Position numbers and translations under genes: made by a program
NCBI RefSeq assembly: GCF_026627255.1
Contig: NZ_JAPNLM010000049.1
Span: forward strand, 1 to 33,246
Length of the DNA: 33,246 nucleotides
Direction: 5' to 3'
DNA from: Streptomyces antarcticus
GTDB lineage: Bacteria > Actinomycetota > Actinomycetes > Streptomycetales > Streptomycetaceae
The notes under the pieces: model-generated
Databases searched by the model: none
What the model saw: the letters and a program-made list of their open reading frames with translations, nothing else
What the model was told of the DNA's origin: nothing
In this document: piece after piece, positions 30,569 through 33,246 of the stretch
How the letters are laid out: each line of letters opens with the position of its first letter
Numbering within the stretch: position 1 is the first letter of the stretch

Positions 30569-31425
30569 CGCTCCTCACGCTCCCCTCCCCGGTCCGCACC
30601 CTGACCGTCACCGAACCGCAGATCACCGACTACCGCGGCGCCGCCCGGCCCGGCCTGCCCACCGCCCGCCCCGGCCAGGCCTCACCCGTCCACACCTTCG
30701 TCCTGGCCCACACCCTCGCCGAACAGACCGTCGCCGCCCTCACCGCCGGCGAACCCGGCCCCGTCTCCGTGGTCCACCTCGGCCAGGACATCCGCACCCA
30801 GCGCCCCGTCCGCCCCGGCGAGGAAGTCACCGCCCGCCTCGACGTCACCGGCATCCGCAAGGAACCCCGCGGCGCCCGCATCGCCCTCAGGATCCGCCTC
30901 ACCGGCGAGGACGGCCCCGAACCCTTCGCCGAACTCCTCATCTCCGCCCTCCTCGTCGGCGCCACCACCCTGGAACCCTTCGGCGACATCACCGGCGGCG
31001 CCCCCCCGGCCCCCGCCCCCCAGGGCACCGGCACCCCCCACAGCGCCGTACACGCCCTGACCACCGACTGGATCAGCACCTACGCCCACGCCTCCGGCGA
31101 CCTCAACCCCATCCACCTCGACGCCCGCGCCGCCCGCGCCGCCGGCTTCGACACCGTCATCGCCCACGGCATGAGCGTCGTCGCCCTCGCCGTCGAGGAA
31201 GCCGCCGACCGCTTCGCCGACGGCGACTCCGCCCGCGTCCGCGGCCTCGGCTGCCGCTTCTCCGCCCCCGTACCCCCCGGCATCCCCCTGGAGATCACCC
31301 TCCAGCCCGACGCCGAAGCCCGCGTCGTCCGCTTCACCTGCAAGACCCCCGCCGGCACCGCCGTCAAGAGCGGCTGGATCGAACTCGCCCAGCCCGCCCG
31401 GCCCCAGGGAGGCGACCACCCGTGA
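30565..31425 (+). CDS. MaoC-type double-hotdog dehydratase
   Basis: This 286-residue protein has two hotdog folds. The N-terminal half is degenerate; the C-terminal half holds the hydratase-2 motif YAHASGDLNPIHLD with the catalytic Asp and His, and GFDTVIAHGMSV. It should dehydrate 3-hydroxyacyl-ACP to the enoyl form. There is no enoyl reductase in the window, so chains may stay unsaturated. Start and stop overlap both neighbours (ATGA and GTGA), showing tight translational coupling. Confidence 0.9.
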   Translation: MTLLTLPSPVRTLTVTEPQITDYRGAARPGLPTARPGQASPVHTFVLAHTLAEQTVAALTAGEPGPVSVVHLGQDIRTQRPVRPGEEVTARLDVTGIRKEPRGARIALRIRLTGEDGPEPFAELLISALLVGATTLEPFGDITGGAPPAPAPQGTGTPHSAVHALTTDWISTYAHASGDLNPIHLDARAARAAGFDTVIAHGMSVVALAVEEAADRFADGDSARVRGLGCRFSAPVPPGIPLEITLQPDAEARVVRFTCKTPAGTAVKSGWIELAQPARPQGGDHP

Positions 31426-32975
31426 CCACCACCCCGGCCCTCGAACTCGGCCTCCTCGGCGGATTCCTCACCCAGGTCCGCGACCGCCCCCACGCCACCG
31501 CGCTCCTCTTCAACGGCGAGGAGACCACCTACCGCGCCCTCTACGAACTCGCCGGCCGCGAACGCGAACGCCTCGCCCGCCTCAGCCTGCCCCCGCACAC
31601 CCCCGTCGGCATCCTCGCCGACAAGTCCCCGGCCACCGTCGCCCTCGTCCTGGCCTGCCTCCTCGCCCACCGGCCGCTGCTCCTGCCCTCACCCGCCCTC
31701 GCCGACACCCTCCTCGCCGACCTCTTCGCCCAGGCAGGCTGCACCCACGTCCTGGCCCCCGGCGGCGAACCCGCCCGCCTGGCCCCCAGCCCCGACACCC
31801 CCGCCCAGCCGCTCCCCGCCGACGAGGCCGCCGACACGGCCCTCATGCTCACCACCTCCGGCTCCACCAGCCTCCCCAAGATCGTCCCGCTGGGCCTGGA
31901 CGCCGTCGACCGCTTCACCCGCTGGGCCGGCCACACCTTCGACATCGGCCCCGGCCGCACCGTCCTGAACTACGCCCCCCTCAACTTCGACCTCTGCCTC
32001 CTGGACGTATGGACCACCCTGGCCCGCGGCGGACGCGTCGTCCTCGTCGACCCCGCCCTCGCCGCCCACGGCCGCCACCTGCGCGACCTGGTCCTGCGCC
32101 ACGACGTCGACATCGTCCAGGCCGTCCCCATGGCCTTCGGACTCCTCCAGGACGCCGCCGCCAAGACCGCCGACACCTTCCCCGGCGTCGACCACGTCGT
32201 GTTCACCGGCGACGCCATCCCCGACCGCACCCTCGCCGCCCTGCCCGTCCTCTTCCCCACCGCCCGCATCCACAACATCTACGGCTGCACCGAGACCAAC
32301 GACAGCTTCATCCACGAACTCGACACCACCACCACCCCCTTCCCGCCCGTCCCCATCGGCCGCCCCCTGCCCGGCGTCCACGCCCTCGTCCTGGACCCCG
32401 ACACCCGCCGGCCCGTCGAAGGACCCGGCAGCGGAGAGCTCTACGTCTCCACCCCCTTCCAGACCCGCGGCTACCTCGACCGCACCCGCCACGCCGACAA
32501 GTTCACCGCCCACCCCCTCGGCCTCGACGACCGCCGCTGGTTCCGCACCGGCGACCTCGTACGCCGCGACGCCGCAGGCACCCTGCACCTGACCGGACGC
32601 ACCGACTTCCAGGTCAAGGTCCGCGGAGTCGCCGTCAACACCGCCGAGATCGAACGCGTCCTGCAAGAACACCCCGACGTCCTGGAAGCCGGCGTCGCCG
32701 CCCTCCCCGACCCCATCGCCGGACGCAAACTCATCGCCGGCGTCCAGCGCGCCCCCGGCTCCACCCTCACCGGCCTGCAACTGCGCACCCACTGCGCCCG
32801 CCACCTGCCCCGGGCCGCCGTACCCCACCAGCTCACCCTCACCGACACCCCCCTGCCCAAGACCGCCACCGGAAAGGTCGACCGCAGAGCCCTCGACCGC
32901 CTCGACCAGCTCACCACCACCACCGCACACGCCACCGCACCCGCCGCACCTCTCGCCGAAGGAATCCCGTCATGA
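31422..32975 (+). CDS. AMP-dependent acyl-ACP/amino-acid ligase
   Basis: This 517-residue free-standing adenylating enzyme is complete: P-loop LTTSGSTSLPK near residue 144, A4-like PLNFDLCLLDVWTTL, A5 NIYGCTETND, the hinge and A7-A8 (FRTGDLVRRD, GRTDFQVKVRG), and the C-terminal catalytic Lys in KTATGKVDRRAL. It activates a carboxylic acid as AMP ester and loads it on a carrier. The ACP encoded next, overlapping by ATGA, is the obvious partner. The acid is unknown. It contrasts with the A-like fragment at 13720. Confidence 0.92.
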   Translation: MTTTPALELGLLGGFLTQVRDRPHATALLFNGEETTYRALYELAGRERERLARLSLPPHTPVGILADKSPATVALVLACLLAHRPLLLPSPALADTLLADLFAQAGCTHVLAPGGEPARLAPSPDTPAQPLPADEAADTALMLTTSGSTSLPKIVPLGLDAVDRFTRWAGHTFDIGPGRTVLNYAPLNFDLCLLDVWTTLARGGRVVLVDPALAAHGRHLRDLVLRHDVDIVQAVPMAFGLLQDAAAKTADTFPGVDHVVFTGDAIPDRTLAALPVLFPTARIHNIYGCTETNDSFIHELDTTTTPFPPVPIGRPLPGVHALVLDPDTRRPVEGPGSGELYVSTPFQTRGYLDRTRHADKFTAHPLGLDDRRWFRTGDLVRRDAAGTLHLTGRTDFQVKVRGVAVNTAEIERVLQEHPDVLEAGVAALPDPIAGRKLIAGVQRAPGSTLTGLQLRTHCARHLPRAAVPHQLTLTDTPLPKTATGKVDRRALDRLDQLTTTTAHATAPAAPLAEGIPS

Positions 32976-33229
32976 GCAACGTCACCACCATCAAGAACTT
33001 CGTCATCACCGAGTTCCTCCCCGGCACCCCGGCCGGCGAACTCGCCGTCGACCACGACCTCCTCAACGACGGCGTCATCGACAGCCTCGGCGTCCTCAAG
33101 CTCATCGCCTGGGTCGAGGACCGCTTCGAGCTCGCCATCGGCGACGCCGACCTGGACCCCAACAACTTCCGCAGCGTCGAGGCCATCGACACCTTCATCG
33201 CCGACGCCCGCCGCACGGCGGCCGCCTAG
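32972..33229 (+). CDS. Acyl carrier protein 2
   Basis: This 85-residue carrier has Ser38 in GVIDSLGVLKL for phosphopantetheine. Helix pattern and length fit a free-standing ACP/PCP. The start overlaps the ligase stop, so the pair is probably a loading unit. It closes the window; the operon may go on to the right. Confidence 0.92.
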   Translation: MSNVTTIKNFVITEFLPGTPAGELAVDHDLLNDGVIDSLGVLKLIAWVEDRFELAIGDADLDPNNFRSVEAIDTFIADARRTAAA

Positions 33230-33246
33230 AACCACCCCCCGCCCCC

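Overview
The window is very G+C-rich actinobacterial DNA, almost certainly from Streptomyces or a close relative. The signs are strong G/C bias at third codon positions, frequent GTG starts, ATGA and GTGA start/stop overlaps, two SARP regulators, an acyl-CoA carboxylase beta/epsilon pair and ActIII-type polyketide genes. Everything fits one or two adjoining secondary-metabolite clusters. There are no RNA genes, transposases or CRISPR arrays.

Left part (1-14.8 kb): a flavoprotein; a 44-residue peptide gene divergent from an XRE-TPR regulator; a didomain aromatase/cyclase; a PPTase-like protein; a low-complexity repeat ORF; a condensation-thioesterase-like fusion; SARP 1; a 64-residue secreted peptide divergent from a class V aminotransferase-like protein; an acyl-CoA carboxylase pair; a type II PKS ketoreductase; and a truncated adenylation-like protein. 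The aromatase/cyclase, ketoreductase and carboxylase belong to aromatic type II polyketide synthesis, but no KS-alpha/CLF pair lies in the window. The PPTase-like, C, TE, aminotransferase and A-like proteins all lack residues their families need for catalysis.

Middle (14.8-18.3 kb): an NmrA-like oxidoreductase, a hemerythrin-like protein, a DUF1772/anthrone-oxygenase-like membrane protein and an AraC regulator.

Right part (18.3-33.2 kb): a canonical PPTase, an alpha/beta hydrolase and an SRPBCC protein; a cytokinin-dehydrogenase-like Tat oxidase, a Baeyer-Villiger-type monooxygenase and a CFA-synthase-like methyltransferase; ACP, KAS III and a FabG-like reductase; SARP 2; then an operon of alpha-oxoamine synthase, KAS II, MaoC dehydratase, AMP ligase and a second ACP. 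It reads as a dissociated type II system that activates a starter acid, extends it, and joins it to an amino acid as an alpha-aminoketone, with oxidative and methyl tailoring.

Regulation is unusually legible. Heptamers at 11-bp spacing form SARP-type operators of two kinds. TCGAGCG-like sites lie before the aromatase/cyclase, the carboxylase and the A-like gene (probably SARP 1). TNTTGCG-like sites lie before the oxoamine synthase operon, the ACP/KAS III operon and the methyltransferase operon (probably SARP 2). Separately, TTGCC half-sites, including two palindromes of identical geometry, lie between the 44-residue peptide and the XRE-TPR gene and between the 64-residue peptide and the aminotransferase-like gene. 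Both peptides end in Ile-Asp-Trp-Pro. The best candidate for an undescribed system is therefore a peptide-sensing XRE-TPR circuit with two IDWP peptides, set beside NRPS-like pseudoenzymes.
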